A stretch of 64,000 nucleotides of DNA from Gammaproteobacteria bacterium (GCA_012960535.1 DUBB01000027.1:1-64000), one strand, 5' to 3'; positions 48,863 through 59,392 are shown, counted from the stretch's first letter. Program-made: numbers and translations. The notes: generated by a model from the sequence alone, not told the origin.

Positions 48863-49102
48863 TCAGAGGTCCGAATGACTTCCATCACAGAGTGGGGCAC
48901 CCTGAGTTTGCTTGCAGCCGCAGAAATAGAGTTTGGTTGACTGCTTTGCTTCATATTTCATGGGTAGGAAGTCTGAGCCTTGGTGCGAACCATCGCAGAG
49001 AGGCTGATTTGCACTTTTTCCGCAGGCACACCAGAAGTATGTTTTGCCAGCTTCTACCTCTAGTGGGAAAGGTGCTTTTTGGGCTATATCGGCTTGGGCC
49101 AA
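48863..49102 (-). CDS. dual CDGSH iron-sulfur domain protein
   Basis: 79 residues with two complete motifs: CACGKSANQPLCDGSH and CGCKQTQGAPLCDGSH. Each C-x-C-(x)-C-D-G-S-H set binds a [2Fe-2S] cluster, here two per chain. Small cytoplasmic CDGSH proteins are thought to transfer electrons or clusters. No signal peptide or membrane helix. Divergent from the acyl-CoA dehydrogenase gene. Confidence 0.9.
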   Translation of the reverse strand: MAQADIAQKAPFPLEVEAGKTYFWCACGKSANQPLCDGSHQGSDFLPMKYEAKQSTKLYFCGCKQTQGAPLCDGSHSDL

Positions 49103-49258
49103 TTTGATCTCCTTATGGCATTTAGGCTGTTATACATTACTGGCTATGCTACCTTGATGAAATCAGTCTATACAAGCGATAATAACCGTATATTTTTGGA
49201 TCGCAGTGGGAGGGGACTAAATTATTGTCTCATCCTGTATTTTTATTTGGAGTAACCC

Positions 49259-50389
49259 ATGGATTTTTCGTTTTCTGACGAACAGAGCATGCTGCAGGAC
49301 AGCGTGCAGCGATTTATACAGAATGACTATAGCTTTGAAAATCGTCAGAAGCTACTTGCTTCTGAAGAAGGCTTTAGTCGCGATAACTGGGCAAGTTTTG
49401 CAGAACTAGGCTGGTTGGCACTGCCGTTTGATGAAGCCGATGGCGGGTTTGGCGGTACTGCAATTGAAATGATGATCCTGATGGAAGAGTTTGGCAAGGG
49501 GCTCATTGTAGAACCTTACTTATCGAGTATTGTAATGACAGCCTCGCTGATTGCTGAAGCGGGGCTCGATGGGCAGAAAGAGACTTTGTTGCAGCCGATT
49601 TTACAGGGACAGAAATTGGGCGCGCTGGCCTTTGTTGAACCCCAGGCGAGGTTTAATTTAGCTGACGTTAAAACAATTGCTGTTCGTGACTCCGGCGGTT
49701 TCCGTATCAATGGCTTTAAAGGCGTTGTACTGGGTGGACCCAGTGCTGATTTCCTGCTTGTGCCAGCTCGCACCAGTGGATCTCAGACAGATGAAGAGGG
49801 CATTACCCTTTTTGTAGTGGATGCTGACAGCAGCGGTATTAACAGGCGGAATTACCCGACTATTGATGGCTTCAGGGCGTCGGAAGTAACCCTGCAGGAT
49901 GTGGTTGTTGAATCAGATGCGGTGTTAGGAGAGATGGATAAAGGCCTGGGGCTGCTGCAGTTTGGTATTGATCAGGCGATTATGGCAGTGGGTGCTGAAG
50001 CCACTGGCGCCATGGAGGTTCTCTACAAAGCGACGGTCGAATATTGTAAAACAAGAGAACAGTTCGGCCAGCCCATCGGTAAATTTCAAGTTTTACAGCA
50101 TCGTATGGTGGATATGTTTATTGAGCATGAACAGACTAAGTCGCTGGCCTATATGGCGGCCATGCGGCTGGCCGAAAATTATGATGATGTGTCGAGGAAA
50201 TCTCTGGCCGCGTTGAAGGTCCAGGTAGGTAAAGGCGGTAAATTTGTCGGGCAGAATGCGGTACAGCTACATGGTGGTATGGGTATGACCGATGAACTCA
50301 GCGTAGGTCATTACTTCAAAAGATTGACGGCTATAGACACTTTGTTTGGTAATGCCGATTTTCATTTAAAACTTTATGCGAGTTTTTAA
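49259..50389 (+). CDS. acyl-CoA dehydrogenase
   Basis: 376 residues of the FAD-dependent family, with MDFSFSDEQSMLQ start, LAFVEPQARF middle domain, and EYCKTREQFGQPIGKFQ helix. The usual QLHGGMGMTDE motif is near the end. The catalytic Glu is not obvious, so substrate chain length and even dehydrogenase activity should be taken as probable. GGAG at 7 bp gives the start. Probably co-transcribed with the hydrolase gene 14 bp downstream. Confidence 0.9.
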   Translation: MDFSFSDEQSMLQDSVQRFIQNDYSFENRQKLLASEEGFSRDNWASFAELGWLALPFDEADGGFGGTAIEMMILMEEFGKGLIVEPYLSSIVMTASLIAEAGLDGQKETLLQPILQGQKLGALAFVEPQARFNLADVKTIAVRDSGGFRINGFKGVVLGGPSADFLLVPARTSGSQTDEEGITLFVVDADSSGINRRNYPTIDGFRASEVTLQDVVVESDAVLGEMDKGLGLLQFGIDQAIMAVGAEATGAMEVLYKATVEYCKTREQFGQPIGKFQVLQHRMVDMFIEHEQTKSLAYMAAMRLAENYDDVSRKSLAALKVQVGKGGKFVGQNAVQLHGGMGMTDELSVGHYFKRLTAIDTLFGNADFHLKLYASF

Positions 50390-50403
50390 ACTGGAGCAGC
50401 GAT

Positions 50404-51258
50404 ATGTCTGAATCCCCTGACTGGTTCTGGGAGGCTGTTGACGATAAGCCAAGCAGTGATTACACAGAAGTCGAAGCGGTAGATATTCATTATCTCAGTT
50501 GGAGTAAACCCGGCCGGAAGGGGCTCTTGTTTGTTCATGGCCATAATGCGCATGCTCACTGGTGGGATTTTATCGCGCCGCGTTATAAAGCCGAATTTCA
50601 CACTGTGGCCATCGACCTGTCCGGCATGGGGGATAGCGATCATCGAGATGAATATTCAGCAGATCGTTATGCGCTGGAAATAAAAGCGGTTGCCGATGCT
50701 GCTGATATGAGTAGTGATACCGTACTGGTCGCACATAGTTTTGGCGGATTAATGGCGCTAAGGGCCATGGCATCGTTTCCTGAACGCTTTAAGGCATTGA
50801 TTCTGCTGGATTCAGGCGTTAAGCATCCTGATGATGAAACGCCAAGAGAACCGGAACGCTGGAACAAGCCGAAGGTTTATCCTGATTTGGAGATAGCGAG
50901 ATCCAGATTCCGCCTGCAACCCCCGCAGACCTGCGAAAATGAATATATTGTCAAGCACATTGCCAGGCACTCGATAGAGCATATTGACGATGGTTTTGTC
51001 TGGAAATTTGATGAAGAACTGAATTCAAGGATGCAGCAAAGCGGAGATTTTGCAGAAGATCTCGCCAGTATTAAAAAACCTGTGAGCCTCATGTATGGTG
51101 AGTTAAGTGCGTATTTCAGCAGTAAAAGCGCACAACACATGGCATCTATAAAAAACGATCTAACGGTAATAGAACTCGAGGATGCGCAGCATCATTTGTT
51201 TCTGGATCAGCCTGTATCTTTTATGGATAAACTCGATGAAATTCTGGCCGGATATTGA
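50404..51258 (+). CDS. alpha/beta hydrolase
   Basis: 284 residues. Oxyanion-hole HGHNAHAHWW, nucleophile in HSFGG (S112), and Asp/His in the final third, e.g. EDAQHHLFLDQPV. Resembles haloalkane-dehalogenase/epoxide-hydrolase-like enzymes; substrate not predicted. Follows an acyl-CoA dehydrogenase and ends with a clear terminator. Confidence 0.88.
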   Translation: MSESPDWFWEAVDDKPSSDYTEVEAVDIHYLSWSKPGRKGLLFVHGHNAHAHWWDFIAPRYKAEFHTVAIDLSGMGDSDHRDEYSADRYALEIKAVADAADMSSDTVLVAHSFGGLMALRAMASFPERFKALILLDSGVKHPDDETPREPERWNKPKVYPDLEIARSRFRLQPPQTCENEYIVKHIARHSIEHIDDGFVWKFDEELNSRMQQSGDFAEDLASIKKPVSLMYGELSAYFSSKSAQHMASIKNDLTVIELEDAQHHLFLDQPVSFMDKLDEILAGY

Positions 51259-51326
51259 TTCTCTGCTCCTCTGGACTTGAATTCGGCTATTAAAGCGAAG
51301 CAATAAAACAAAGCAACGAAACGAAG

Positions 51327-51358
51327 CAAAAAAAAGGAGCCAATCGGCTCCTTTTTTA
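51327..51358. terminator. bidirectional rho-independent terminator
   Basis: AAAAAAAGGAGCC-AATC-GGCTCCTTTTTT: a stem with a GGAGCC/GGCTCC core and A/T tracts on both sides, so it works on both strands, ending the hydrolase gene (plus) and the thiolase (minus). Confidence 0.9.
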
Positions 51359-51375
51359 ATAATCAGGGCTGAGTA

Positions 51376-52563
51376 TCAGCAGGCCTCGAACAAACCAGCT
51401 GCACCCATTCCTCCGCCAATACACATGCTGACGATACCGTACTTTTTGTCTCGTCGACGTAGTTCGCGAACAATGTGGCCAGTGAGTCGAGAGCCCGTCA
51501 TTCCAAATGGATGACCAATTGAAATTGAACCACCATTGACATTATATATTTCTGGATCAATGCCAAGGGCATCCCTGGAATAGACACATTGTGATGCAAA
51601 AGCTTCGTTTAGCTCTACCAGGTCGATATCAGCCATTTCCAGCCCGGTTGCTTTTAATAACTTGGGAATGGCAAATACGGGGCCGATACCCATTTCGTCG
51701 GGTTCACATCCGGCCACTGTCCAGCCTCTGAAGTAGGCCATGGGTTCAAGGCCCAGTTGAGCGGCTCGATCTGCGCTCATCACCAGGGTCATGGAAGCGC
51801 CATCAGATAACTGCGATGCATTGCCCGCTGTGACCGTACCATCTTCTTCAAAAACCGGTTTCAGCTTTGACAAGCCAGCCAGCGTGGTTTCAGGTCTGTT
51901 GCATTCGTCGCCAACGCAGACGCCGTCAACGATTTCCGTTTCTTTAGTTTCTTTGTTGACGATCTTTGCCCATTTTGTCGGCATAGGCGTAATTTCATCA
52001 TCAAAAAGCCCTGCCTGTTGTGCCGCAGCTGTTCGTAACTGGCTTTCCAGAGAGAATTCATCTTGATATTCACGGGACACATTGTATCGACGAGCGACGA
52101 CTTCCGCTGTATTGCCCATGGCCATAAAGATATCGGGTGATATTTCTCTTATCGTTGGATGTGGCTGGGATTTGCCGGGTGTCTGTCGAGTTCCTGCTGA
52201 AATGGACTCAACTCCGCCCGCAATCATGATGTCCGAGCAACCGCTGGCTATCTGGTTCGCTGCAAAGGCGATAGAATTGAGGCCGGATGAGCAAGCTCGT
52301 GAGATGGTGGAGCCCGCTACCGTCACCGGTAGTTTAGATAGGATCACCGCCAGTCGGGCAAGATTGCCCCCCTGTTCCCCTGTCTGCGATGCAGCGCCAA
52401 CGATTACGTCTTCTACTTCCGCGGGATCAATCTGACTGTTCCTTGCCAGCAGCGAGTCGATACAATGCGCTACCATATCGTCTGGTCGGGTTAGATTGAA
52501 GGTGCCCCGGAAAGATTTTGCAAGTCCTGTTCGAACGCTATCTACTATTACCACATCACGCAT
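51376..52563 (-). CDS. acetyl-CoA C-acyltransferase (thiolase)
   Basis: 395 residues with all thiolase catalytic elements: [11 protein letters not shown] (nucleophilic Cys), [17 protein letters not shown] (His), and the C-terminal [12 protein letters not shown] (second Cys). Cleaves 3-oxoacyl-CoA in beta-oxidation. The start used is ATG 52563 ([13 protein letters not shown]); an upstream ATG would add 23 residues. This contrasts with the Cys-less homologue at 27416. Confidence 0.93.
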   Translation of the reverse strand: MRDVVIVDSVRTGLAKSFRGTFNLTRPDDMVAHCIDSLLARNSQIDPAEVEDVIVGAASQTGEQGGNLARLAVILSKLPVTVAGSTISRACSSGLNSIAFAANQIASGCSDIMIAGGVESISAGTRQTPGKSQPHPTIREISPDIFMAMGNTAEVVARRYNVSREYQDEFSLESQLRTAAAQQAGLFDDEITPMPTKWAKIVNKETKETEIVDGVCVGDECNRPETTLAGLSKLKPVFEEDGTVTAGNASQLSDGASMTLVMSADRAAQLGLEPMAYFRGWTVAGCEPDEMGIGPVFAIPKLLKATGLEMADIDLVELNEAFASQCVYSRDALGIDPEIYNVNGGSISIGHPFGMTGSRLTGHIVRELRRRDKKYGIVSMCIGGGMGAAGLFEAC

Positions 52564-52688
52564 GCTGACTCTCCATTGATTTTTCGTGCTTGAATTAGTG
52601 CTATTGTGCCTCTTTTTTATACTAGGAAACAACCGCCAATAGAGTGATCTTAAGTATATTGATCTCTTTGATCGGGGAAGATAGCAGT

Positions 52689-54491
52689 TTATCGCCAGGG
52701 TTCAATTGTATTTGCCAGGTGCTGGACACTTTCTCTTAAACCACCAGGCGCATTTCTGGCCAACCAGAGGCGTTCGTGTTCCGCTATGATTTTGCTGATA
52801 TCCGCATCGAGTTGCTGTTTTTTCACGGCATTGTTTCTGAAGGATAAAAGTCTGTGGACGCCGTGAATCGACATCCGAGCTGCATTACGAATCTCGTCCT
52901 GTACCAGATTCAGATTGGTTGAATCGCTGCTGGGGAGGGCCTGACTGATGCTTGACAGTTCGCTGACACAGTTTTGAAGTTGTTGATCGCTAATGGTTTG
53001 CGTGGTGCTGGGCTCGTTTCGCATAGACCAGAACAGGGTTCGATTGAATAGGGTTGCATTGCGAATTCTGGAGGGAGCCAGCGAGGAGACCTGGCCTAGT
53101 CGGACAAGCAATTCGGCGGTCTCAGCGCCCGGTTCTTTAAGGAAAACCTGATTGATTGCGCCAGCAAGGTCAATTCTTCGGGCTGCTTTGTGGTTCCAGC
53201 TATGACATGCAGCCAGGATAAAACCAGGGTAGCTGATCGGTAGATACTGGTGATGACCATTATCTCCCCAGTCCGTAACCAGATAGCCGCAAGACCCCGT
53301 GTTAAGGCCATTGCGGGCCGCATTGGCCAGATTTTTCCTGGCATTATCAATTCGACCGGTCAGTGAATTCCAACTGGACGTGCCTGGGCATACATAGAAA
53401 TCCAGACCCTGGTCTGCCATGTGTTCGCATTCTCGCTTGAAAGGATGGTCGCCTTCGTAACCCCAGTTCAAGGCAATCATGTCTTTGGGCAGTTGCCCCA
53501 GGCTACTGGGTTGTCTGAGAACAATATCACTCCAGAACTGGGTACGACGATCATATTGATTGCTTAGCTTGTTTATTCTGGCAAGGAAATCGACATAGAC
53601 TTGAGTGGTACCTTTTTTTGCGCATTTTTTCTTGCTCCAGCCGAGGCCTAACTCCCAGGGTTCATCACCACCGATGTTAAACAGCTTGCCGTCAAATAAC
53701 GGCAGATACTCGCCATAGAGCTCATCCAGGAGATCCAGACTTTTTTGGTTAGGTCTTAGCGTGCTACCGGTATCTGATCGGGTATTGGACAAGGGATGGG
53801 TGAAGCCATTCGGGCATTCAGCATATTGATGATATTCCGGGTATCTTAACCATCTTTCGAAGTGGCCGAAGGAATTGAGGTTTGGCACCAGGTCAATAAA
53901 GCGCTCGTTACAGTGGCGCTTTAGACACAGGATATCGTTGCTGTTAAGGGGGGAGGAATCGACCCAGACGCGCTCGTGGCGACTGAATGCAAAGGTATGT
54001 TCAGTGTATAACTGTAATTGATTAATTTTCAGGCAGGCAAACTGATCTATCAATTGCTTCAGTGAAGCAACCGTTGGTACTTTACACCGGCTGATGTCCA
54101 GCATGACGCCGCGTTGGTCGAAGTCGGGTTGATCCTCAATAGCAAAGCAGTTAATCGTGTCATCTGCCTGGTCGAGAATCTGCTGCAACGTCATTAGGCC
54201 GTAGAAAGTGCCTGTTTCTGAGCTGGCGGTAAGATCGATGCCCTGTTCACCGGCAATGAGCTGGTAAGCCCCTTCGATTTTCTCACCACCCTGGCGAATC
54301 CGAAGCAGGATAGATTCATTTTGCTGTGTTCCATAGGAGATTGTTAAGTTAGGTTTTGTTGCTATCATTCTTAGCAGCGCTGCGGTCAGGCGCTCCGATA
54401 TGGGTTGCTGAACCAGAATTTTATTTCGCTGCGTGAGTCGCAGTGTTTTACGTTGATAGGATGCTTTTCTGGGAGGGGGGTAAATCTGCAT
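52689..54491 (-). CDS. beta-N-acetylhexosaminidase, GH20 family
   Basis: 600 residues. N-terminal GH20b-like domain, then a TIM barrel with the catalytic Asp-Glu pair in FNIGGDEPWE, and preceding DQRGVMLDISRCKVPT and QLQLYTEHTFAF. Removes terminal GlcNAc from chitooligosaccharides or peptidoglycan fragments by substrate-assisted catalysis. No clear signal peptide, so cytoplasmic. Fits a marine chitin user. Divergent from glpK. Confidence 0.85.
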   Translation of the reverse strand: MQIYPPPRKASYQRKTLRLTQRNKILVQQPISERLTAALLRMIATKPNLTISYGTQQNESILLRIRQGGEKIEGAYQLIAGEQGIDLTASSETGTFYGLMTLQQILDQADDTINCFAIEDQPDFDQRGVMLDISRCKVPTVASLKQLIDQFACLKINQLQLYTEHTFAFSRHERVWVDSSPLNSNDILCLKRHCNERFIDLVPNLNSFGHFERWLRYPEYHQYAECPNGFTHPLSNTRSDTGSTLRPNQKSLDLLDELYGEYLPLFDGKLFNIGGDEPWELGLGWSKKKCAKKGTTQVYVDFLARINKLSNQYDRRTQFWSDIVLRQPSSLGQLPKDMIALNWGYEGDHPFKRECEHMADQGLDFYVCPGTSSWNSLTGRIDNARKNLANAARNGLNTGSCGYLVTDWGDNGHHQYLPISYPGFILAACHSWNHKAARRIDLAGAINQVFLKEPGAETAELLVRLGQVSSLAPSRIRNATLFNRTLFWSMRNEPSTTQTISDQQLQNCVSELSSISQALPSSDSTNLNLVQDEIRNAARMSIHGVHRLLSFRNNAVKKQQLDADISKIIAEHERLWLARNAPGGLRESVQHLANTIEPWR

Positions 54492-54569
54492 AGCTGCATA
54501 AGGAATTGAAATTCAACCCTATTAAGACATAATCAAGGTGCTCTGTCATGTTACTCACGAGGGAAATGT

Positions 54570-56051
54570 ATGCCTGCTTACCTATTAGCCATAGATCAGG
54601 GAACGACCAGTTCCAGGGCGATTATATTTAATGAAGCAAGTGAAATAGTCGCGCTTGCCCAACAGGAGTTCACGCAGTATTTTCCGAAGGATGGCTGGGT
54701 TGAGCACGATCCTGAAGAAATTTGGGACAGCGTCAAGCAGGTGGTCCGGCAGGCCTTGCAGGAAGCAGGCTTAGCGGCAATAGATCTGACTGCAATTGGC
54801 ATTACCAACCAGCGCGAGACCACGATTATATGGGATCGGTCCACCGGTGAGGCGATCCACCCGGCCATTGTCTGGCAGGACCGCAGGACGGCACCGCTGT
54901 GTGAGCAGCTTAGAGATCAGGGCCTTGCTGACAGTATTCAGGCGAAGACTGGTCTGTTAATTGATCCTTATTTTTCCGGTACCAAAGTGAAATGGATTCT
55001 AGAACAGGTGCCTTCAGCTCGGACCAGGGCAGAAGCAGGCGAGCTGGCGTTCGGCACGATAGATTCTTTTTTGTTGTGGCGATTAACTTCAGGTAAGAAT
55101 CATAAAACGGATGCCAGTAATGCTGCTAGGACCTTGATGTTTAACATCCATGATCAGCAATGGGATAGCGAAATTCTGGATTGGCTGGATATCCCAGGGG
55201 CGCTTCTACCGACGGTAGAGGACTGTAGTGCCGATTTCGGCGTATGTGATCCGGATCTGTTTGGTGCTGCTGTGCCGATCTGTGGCATGGCTGGAGATCA
55301 GCAGGCGGCCCTGATTGGGCAGGGTTGTTTTAAACCCGGTATGACAAAATCCACGTATGGCACGGGGTGTTTTGTCATTATGAATACCGGTCGTGAGGCC
55401 GTGATTTCCAAAAATGCACTGTTAACAACGGTGGCGTACAGGTTAAATGGCGAGGTCACCTACGGCCTTGAAGGTTCTATTTTTGTCGCTGGGGCAGCTG
55501 TGCAGTGGCTTCGTGATGAACTCAAACTGATTGCCTCTGCCAGTGCAACAGAAAGCCTGGCCAGCAATAATCCAGATAGTCACGGGGTCTACATGGTGCC
55601 TGCTTTTACGGGTCTTGGTGCGCCTTACTGGGATGCACAGGCGCGGGGTGCCATACTGGGCCTGACCCGCGATTCTGGCATATCCGATATTGTTACTGCT
55701 ACGCTTCAATCCATGGCTTACCAGACCAGAGATCTGCTCAATGCAATGCTTAGCGATGGCATAGATTCCCGGTTGATAAGAGTCGATGGTGGTATGGTTG
55801 CTAATAACTGGATGGTTCAGTATCTGGCCGATATTCTACAGATAACTGTGGACCGGCCTAAGGTCACAGAAACGACTGCACTTGGCGCTGCCTATTTAGC
55901 AGGGTTGCATACCGGTGTGTTCAGTTCTTTGAGTGATCTTGCTGATAACTGGCAGCTGGAACGTCGTTTTGAGCCAGAAATGGATACAGCAACCAGTACT
56001 GAGCGTTATGAAGGCTGGTTAGACGCAGTAGGCCGGATCCGTAGCCATTGA
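54570..56051 (+). CDS. glpK: glycerol kinase
   Basis: 493 residues. N-terminal [12 protein letters not shown] phosphate-binding motif, [13 protein letters not shown], and [12 protein letters not shown], all diagnostic for GlpK. Later [11 protein letters not shown] and [11 protein letters not shown]. Phosphorylates glycerol to sn-glycerol 3-phosphate. The regulatory EIIA-binding site seen in E. coli is not examined. GAGG upstream of ATG 54570. Confidence 0.97.
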   Translation: MPAYLLAIDQGTTSSRAIIFNEASEIVALAQQEFTQYFPKDGWVEHDPEEIWDSVKQVVRQALQEAGLAAIDLTAIGITNQRETTIIWDRSTGEAIHPAIVWQDRRTAPLCEQLRDQGLADSIQAKTGLLIDPYFSGTKVKWILEQVPSARTRAEAGELAFGTIDSFLLWRLTSGKNHKTDASNAARTLMFNIHDQQWDSEILDWLDIPGALLPTVEDCSADFGVCDPDLFGAAVPICGMAGDQQAALIGQGCFKPGMTKSTYGTGCFVIMNTGREAVISKNALLTTVAYRLNGEVTYGLEGSIFVAGAAVQWLRDELKLIASASATESLASNNPDSHGVYMVPAFTGLGAPYWDAQARGAILGLTRDSGISDIVTATLQSMAYQTRDLLNAMLSDGIDSRLIRVDGGMVANNWMVQYLADILQITVDRPKVTETTALGAAYLAGLHTGVFSSLSDLADNWQLERRFEPEMDTATSTERYEGWLDAVGRIRSH

Positions 56052-56053
56052 TT

Positions 56054-57217
56054 TTATAAGGTCTCAACAAGCCCACAGACGATGTCACAGATCTGATCAG
56101 CCTGCTGCTCGTCTATTATCAGGGGTGGCAGCAGGCGGATGATGGAGTCCGCAGCTACATTGATCAGCAGGCCTTTCTGCAGTGCTTTCTGAACCAGATC
56201 AGTGCAGGGACGCTCCAGTTCGATGCCAATCATTAAACCTTTACCACGGACTTCGCGAACCACGTTGAGGTGGCCGAGTCTCTGTGAGAACTGGGAGAGC
56301 ATGTGTTCGCCGATTGCTGTGACCTGCTTGTCAATATCCAGTCTTTCAAATTCATCGAGTACGGTCAGCGCTACCGCGCAACTCAAGGGGTTACCACCAA
56401 AAGTCGAACCATGATTGCCAGGTCCAAATACCTGCGCAGCATCGCCACTGGCAAGGCAGACGCCTATAGGAACGCCATTGCCCAATCCTTTTGCTGTTGT
56501 CACCAGATCAGGGATAATGCCACTGTGTTGATAGCAGAAGTAGGCGCCCGTTCGGCAATTACCCGATTGCACTTCATCTAGGATCATCAGCCAGCCCTGA
56601 GCATTGCAGATTTCGCGGATGCCGATAAGGTATTTCTCATCAGGAATCTGTATGCCGGCCTCTCCCTGAATGGGTTCAACCATCACCGCGACAACATTTT
56701 GCATCTGTTTCGCGATTTGTTCGATGGACTCCAAGTCGTTATAGGGGACTCGCGCAAATCCGCCGACCAGAGGTTCAAAGCCGGCCTGTACTTTTCTATT
56801 TCCCGTTGCTGTCAAGGTGGCCATGGTGCGACCGTGGAAAGAAGCGTCGGCGACAATAATACAAGGTTCCACTATGCCTTTCTGATGGCCATAAAGCCGG
56901 GCAATTTTAATGGCGCATTCGTTGGCTTCAGCGCCTGAATTGCCGAAAAACATGTTTTCCATTCCGGTTAATGAGGCCAGTTTTTCTGCCAGTTTTTCCT
57001 GACTGGGAATACGATAAAGATTTGAAGTGTGTAACAGTTGCTGGCTCTGTGCAGCCAGCGTTTTTGCTATTGCTGGGTTAGCATGGCCCAGTGCGATCAC
57101 ACCCAGGCCGGAAAGGGCATCCAGGTATCGATTGCCCTGGTCGTCGTAAAGCCAGGGACCCTCACCTCGTACAAATGCAACATCAATACGACCATAAGTT
57201 GGCATAATGGCGTTCAT
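56054..57217 (-). CDS. argD: acetylornithine aminotransferase
   Basis: 387 residues of class III aminotransferase. PLP-Lys is in TTAKGLGNGVPIG, with FFGNSGAEANECAIK, LDEVQSGNCRTGAYF and a C-terminal FERLDIDKQ-type region. Catalyses N-acetylglutamate semialdehyde to N-acetylornithine in arginine synthesis (also DapC-like activity in some). Convergent with glpK; argG lies at 63298. Confidence 0.92.
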   Translation of the reverse strand: MNAIMPTYGRIDVAFVRGEGPWLYDDQGNRYLDALSGLGVIALGHANPAIAKTLAAQSQQLLHTSNLYRIPSQEKLAEKLASLTGMENMFFGNSGAEANECAIKIARLYGHQKGIVEPCIIVADASFHGRTMATLTATGNRKVQAGFEPLVGGFARVPYNDLESIEQIAKQMQNVVAVMVEPIQGEAGIQIPDEKYLIGIREICNAQGWLMILDEVQSGNCRTGAYFCYQHSGIIPDLVTTAKGLGNGVPIGVCLASGDAAQVFGPGNHGSTFGGNPLSCAVALTVLDEFERLDIDKQVTAIGEHMLSQFSQRLGHLNVVREVRGKGLMIGIELERPCTDLVQKALQKGLLINVAADSIIRLLPPLIIDEQQADQICDIVCGLVETL

Positions 57218-57312
57218 AATTATAGCTTCCTATCTGGATCTGCACCTTTAGAGTTGAAATAATAAACCAGAAATGCTTGAGTCAAAAGCATCCATTGAGG
57301 AGATCGCAGGCT

Positions 57313-58842
57313 TTGAACCAAATTGAACTGGCAATCTTTGTGTCTCGCAGTGTTGCAATCTGTGAAGAGATGGGAGCGGTATTGCGACAGGCCGCATTTT
57401 CTCCAAACATAAAAGATCGGCTTGATTTTTCCTGTGCCTTGTTCGATGCCGATGGCAGGCTATTTGCGCAGGCTGCCCATGTGCCTGTCCATCTTGGCAG
57501 CATGGCATTCGCCATGTCTTACATTGTTGGCGAAAAGGTCTGGCATGAAGGAGATATGCTTATCTTCAATGACCCCTATCTGGGGGGGACTCACCTGCCA
57601 GATGTGACCCTGGTACAGCCTTTCTTTGTCGAAGGTGAATTGCAGGGTTTTGTTGCCAATCGTGCTCATCACGCCAATATCGGCGCAGATTCTCCGGGAT
57701 CCATGCCCATTTCATCCTCTCTGGAAGAGGAAGGTCTGCTTATTGCGCCTACTTTTCTATATCAAAAGGGAAAGGCAGACGAGGCACTATTCGCCTATTT
57801 GAATGCTGAATTGGGTGCCAATACCTCAGGCGATCTGGCTGCCCAGTGCAGTGCTAATACGCTGGGTGTACAGCGTATTGAGAGCCTGGCGCGAAATAGC
57901 GGCAGGAAGTTATTTCAGCAAGCGGTGGATAAGACCAACCAGTACGGTCTTGATATTGCGTTAAAAAGCCTGAAGGTCATACCCGTGGGCCGTTACCAGT
58001 TTGAAGATAAACTTGATGATGATGGCTGGGCGAACCAGGACCTTCAGATAGTGGTCACAATACAGGTCAGTGAGGATCAGCTGACGGTGGATTTTACCGG
58101 CACCTGCGGACAGGTTAAAGGTAATGTCAATTGCCCGCTTTCGGTGACTGCGGCTGCAGTATTTTACTGTTTTCGTTGTCTCCTGCCTGAATATACCCCT
58201 GCCTGCTCAGGCGTTTTCAAACCCATTAAGTTATTAGCACCAGAGGCTTGTCTGGTGAATGCACAGAGACCCGCGGCGACTGCGGCAGGTAATGTGGAAA
58301 CTTCCCAGCGGATAGTTGATTGCGTTTTCGGTGCCCTGGCAAAGGCACTACCCGAGCTGATTCCCGCGGCCAGCCAGGGGACCATGAATAATGTGGCCAT
58401 GGGCATCCATCAAGACGATATCTCCTGGGATTATTATGAAACTTTAGGGGGTGGTATGGGCGGTGGCCCACAGGGGGCAGGCATTAGTGCCGTGCAGTCT
58501 CATATGACTAATACGTTGAATACGCCGATAGAAAGCCTGGAGATGCACTTTCCGATACGAATCAGGCGATATCAGATTCGCCGCGGCTCCGGGGGTAAAG
58601 GCCGGTATCCAGGTGGAGACGGACTAATCAGAGAATATGAGTTCCTTGGTCCAGCAGAAGCAACTTTAATCACCGAACGGCGCCGGCATCCGCCGTGGGG
58701 GTTATGCGGTGGTCTGCCGGGTCAAGTCGGAAGGAATATGCTCGATGGCGAACTTCTGCCGGGTAAGTGCCAACTGACGGTGCAGGCCGGTCAGACTTTA
58801 CGAATCGAGACTCCGGGAGGTGGCGCCTGGGGCGAGGATTGA
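57313..58842 (+). CDS. hyuB: hydantoinase B/oxoprolinase family protein, orphan
   Basis: 509 residues. Typical HyuB: EEMGAVLRQAAFSPNIKDR, DVPVHLGSMA-like (HVPVHLGSMAFAMSY), GTHLPDVTLVQPFF, and the Gly-rich end TPGGGAWGED. HyuB forms an ATP-dependent hydantoinase with HyuA, but no hyuA is present here. Starts: TTG at 57313 (GAGGAG 10 bp upstream) gives the family start; TTG at 57277 or 57295 are alternatives. The stop codon TGA is inside the left 15-bp repeat of the adjacent island, which also forms part of a tRNA-Phe fragment. Confidence 0.85.
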   Translation: MNQIELAIFVSRSVAICEEMGAVLRQAAFSPNIKDRLDFSCALFDADGRLFAQAAHVPVHLGSMAFAMSYIVGEKVWHEGDMLIFNDPYLGGTHLPDVTLVQPFFVEGELQGFVANRAHHANIGADSPGSMPISSSLEEEGLLIAPTFLYQKGKADEALFAYLNAELGANTSGDLAAQCSANTLGVQRIESLARNSGRKLFQQAVDKTNQYGLDIALKSLKVIPVGRYQFEDKLDDDGWANQDLQIVVTIQVSEDQLTVDFTGTCGQVKGNVNCPLSVTAAAVFYCFRCLLPEYTPACSGVFKPIKLLAPEACLVNAQRPAATAAGNVETSQRIVDCVFGALAKALPELIPAASQGTMNNVAMGIHQDDISWDYYETLGGGMGGGPQGAGISAVQSHMTNTLNTPIESLEMHFPIRIRRYQIRRGSGGKGRYPGGDGLIREYEFLGPAEATLITERRRHPPWGLCGGLPGQVGRNMLDGELLPGKCQLTVQAGQTLRIETPGGGAWGED

Positions 58843-58851
58843 AAATCCCCG
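58837..58851. repeat. left direct repeat (candidate attL core)
   Basis: GATTGAAAATCCCCG, identical to 61008-61022. Its first six bases also encode the last Asp codon and stop of hyuB; the whole is the anticodon loop and 3' anticodon-stem strand of tRNA-Phe. Confidence 0.75.
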
Positions 58852-58883
58852 TGTCCCTGGTTCGATTCCAGGTCCGGCCACCA
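58837..58883 (+). pseudogene. 3' part of a tRNA-Phe (GAA) gene
   Basis: From the anticodon arm on: loop TTGAAAA (anticodon GAA), variable region GTGTC, T arm CCTGG-TTCGATT-CCAGG, acceptor strand TCCGGCC-A-CCA. The 5' half is absent; upstream is hyuB, whose bases give a mismatch in the anticodon stem (GAGGA against TCCCC). So it cannot make a tRNA. Only the 3' end that elements carry to restore a tRNA gene is present. Confidence 0.85.
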
Positions 58884-59392
58884 ATTTCACGGCTTTTCGC
58901 AAAGCGAAAAACGTGAAAAACCAACTCCCAGAACACACGGCGGCAGCGTTTTTTACGCAGTAAAAATGCGAGAGCCCCATCCAAGCACGAAAGTCTCGCA
59001 GCGTTGAGCTCACCTGATGGGTCGATCCCCCTATTTCAAGCAACAGGTGTGAAAAGTCGGAAAACTCTCTTGGTCCACCATCAGCTCCACGTAACCTGCA
59101 CACACGAAAAATTGACGAGCGGTACCGATTCTCTACCAGCGAATTCACTGCAATTGGGTTGCGACAAACTGCAGATACCATGGTATTTTCGATTAAAACC
59201 GTGGGATTGTTTCGATGGTTGAGGAGTCCGAACGGAAATACTGTGGTATTGACGGCATGCGAACAGACCCTCTATGACATTTGTATGTGTTCATCCACAA
59301 ATCCGATCAATGACGATCCGTTAGCTTGTCAGTACCTTTTTTTGTGAAACCCATCGTACTTTCGTAAAATCAAGTTTTCTAAAAGTCAGATT
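58884..59392. other. island sequence without a clear gene, with a long hairpin
   Basis: About 500 bp between the tRNA fragment and the Rho-like gene. At 58885-58918 is a hairpin, TTTCACG-GC-TTTTCGC-AAA-GCGAAAA-A-CGTGAAA, with seven-bp arms on both sides of a small internal loop; it may be a transcription stop behind the tRNA end. Minus-strand frames such as 58798..59181 include the antisense of the tRNA (reading GPGIEPGTRGFS), which is a familiar false ORF. No integrase was found. Confidence 0.5.

Noticed and set aside
58798-59181. 127-codon minus-strand ORF with GPGIEPGTRGFS
   Set aside because: It is the antisense of the tRNA-Phe fragment, a well-known false ORF; it overlaps the end of hyuB and has no ribosome binding site.
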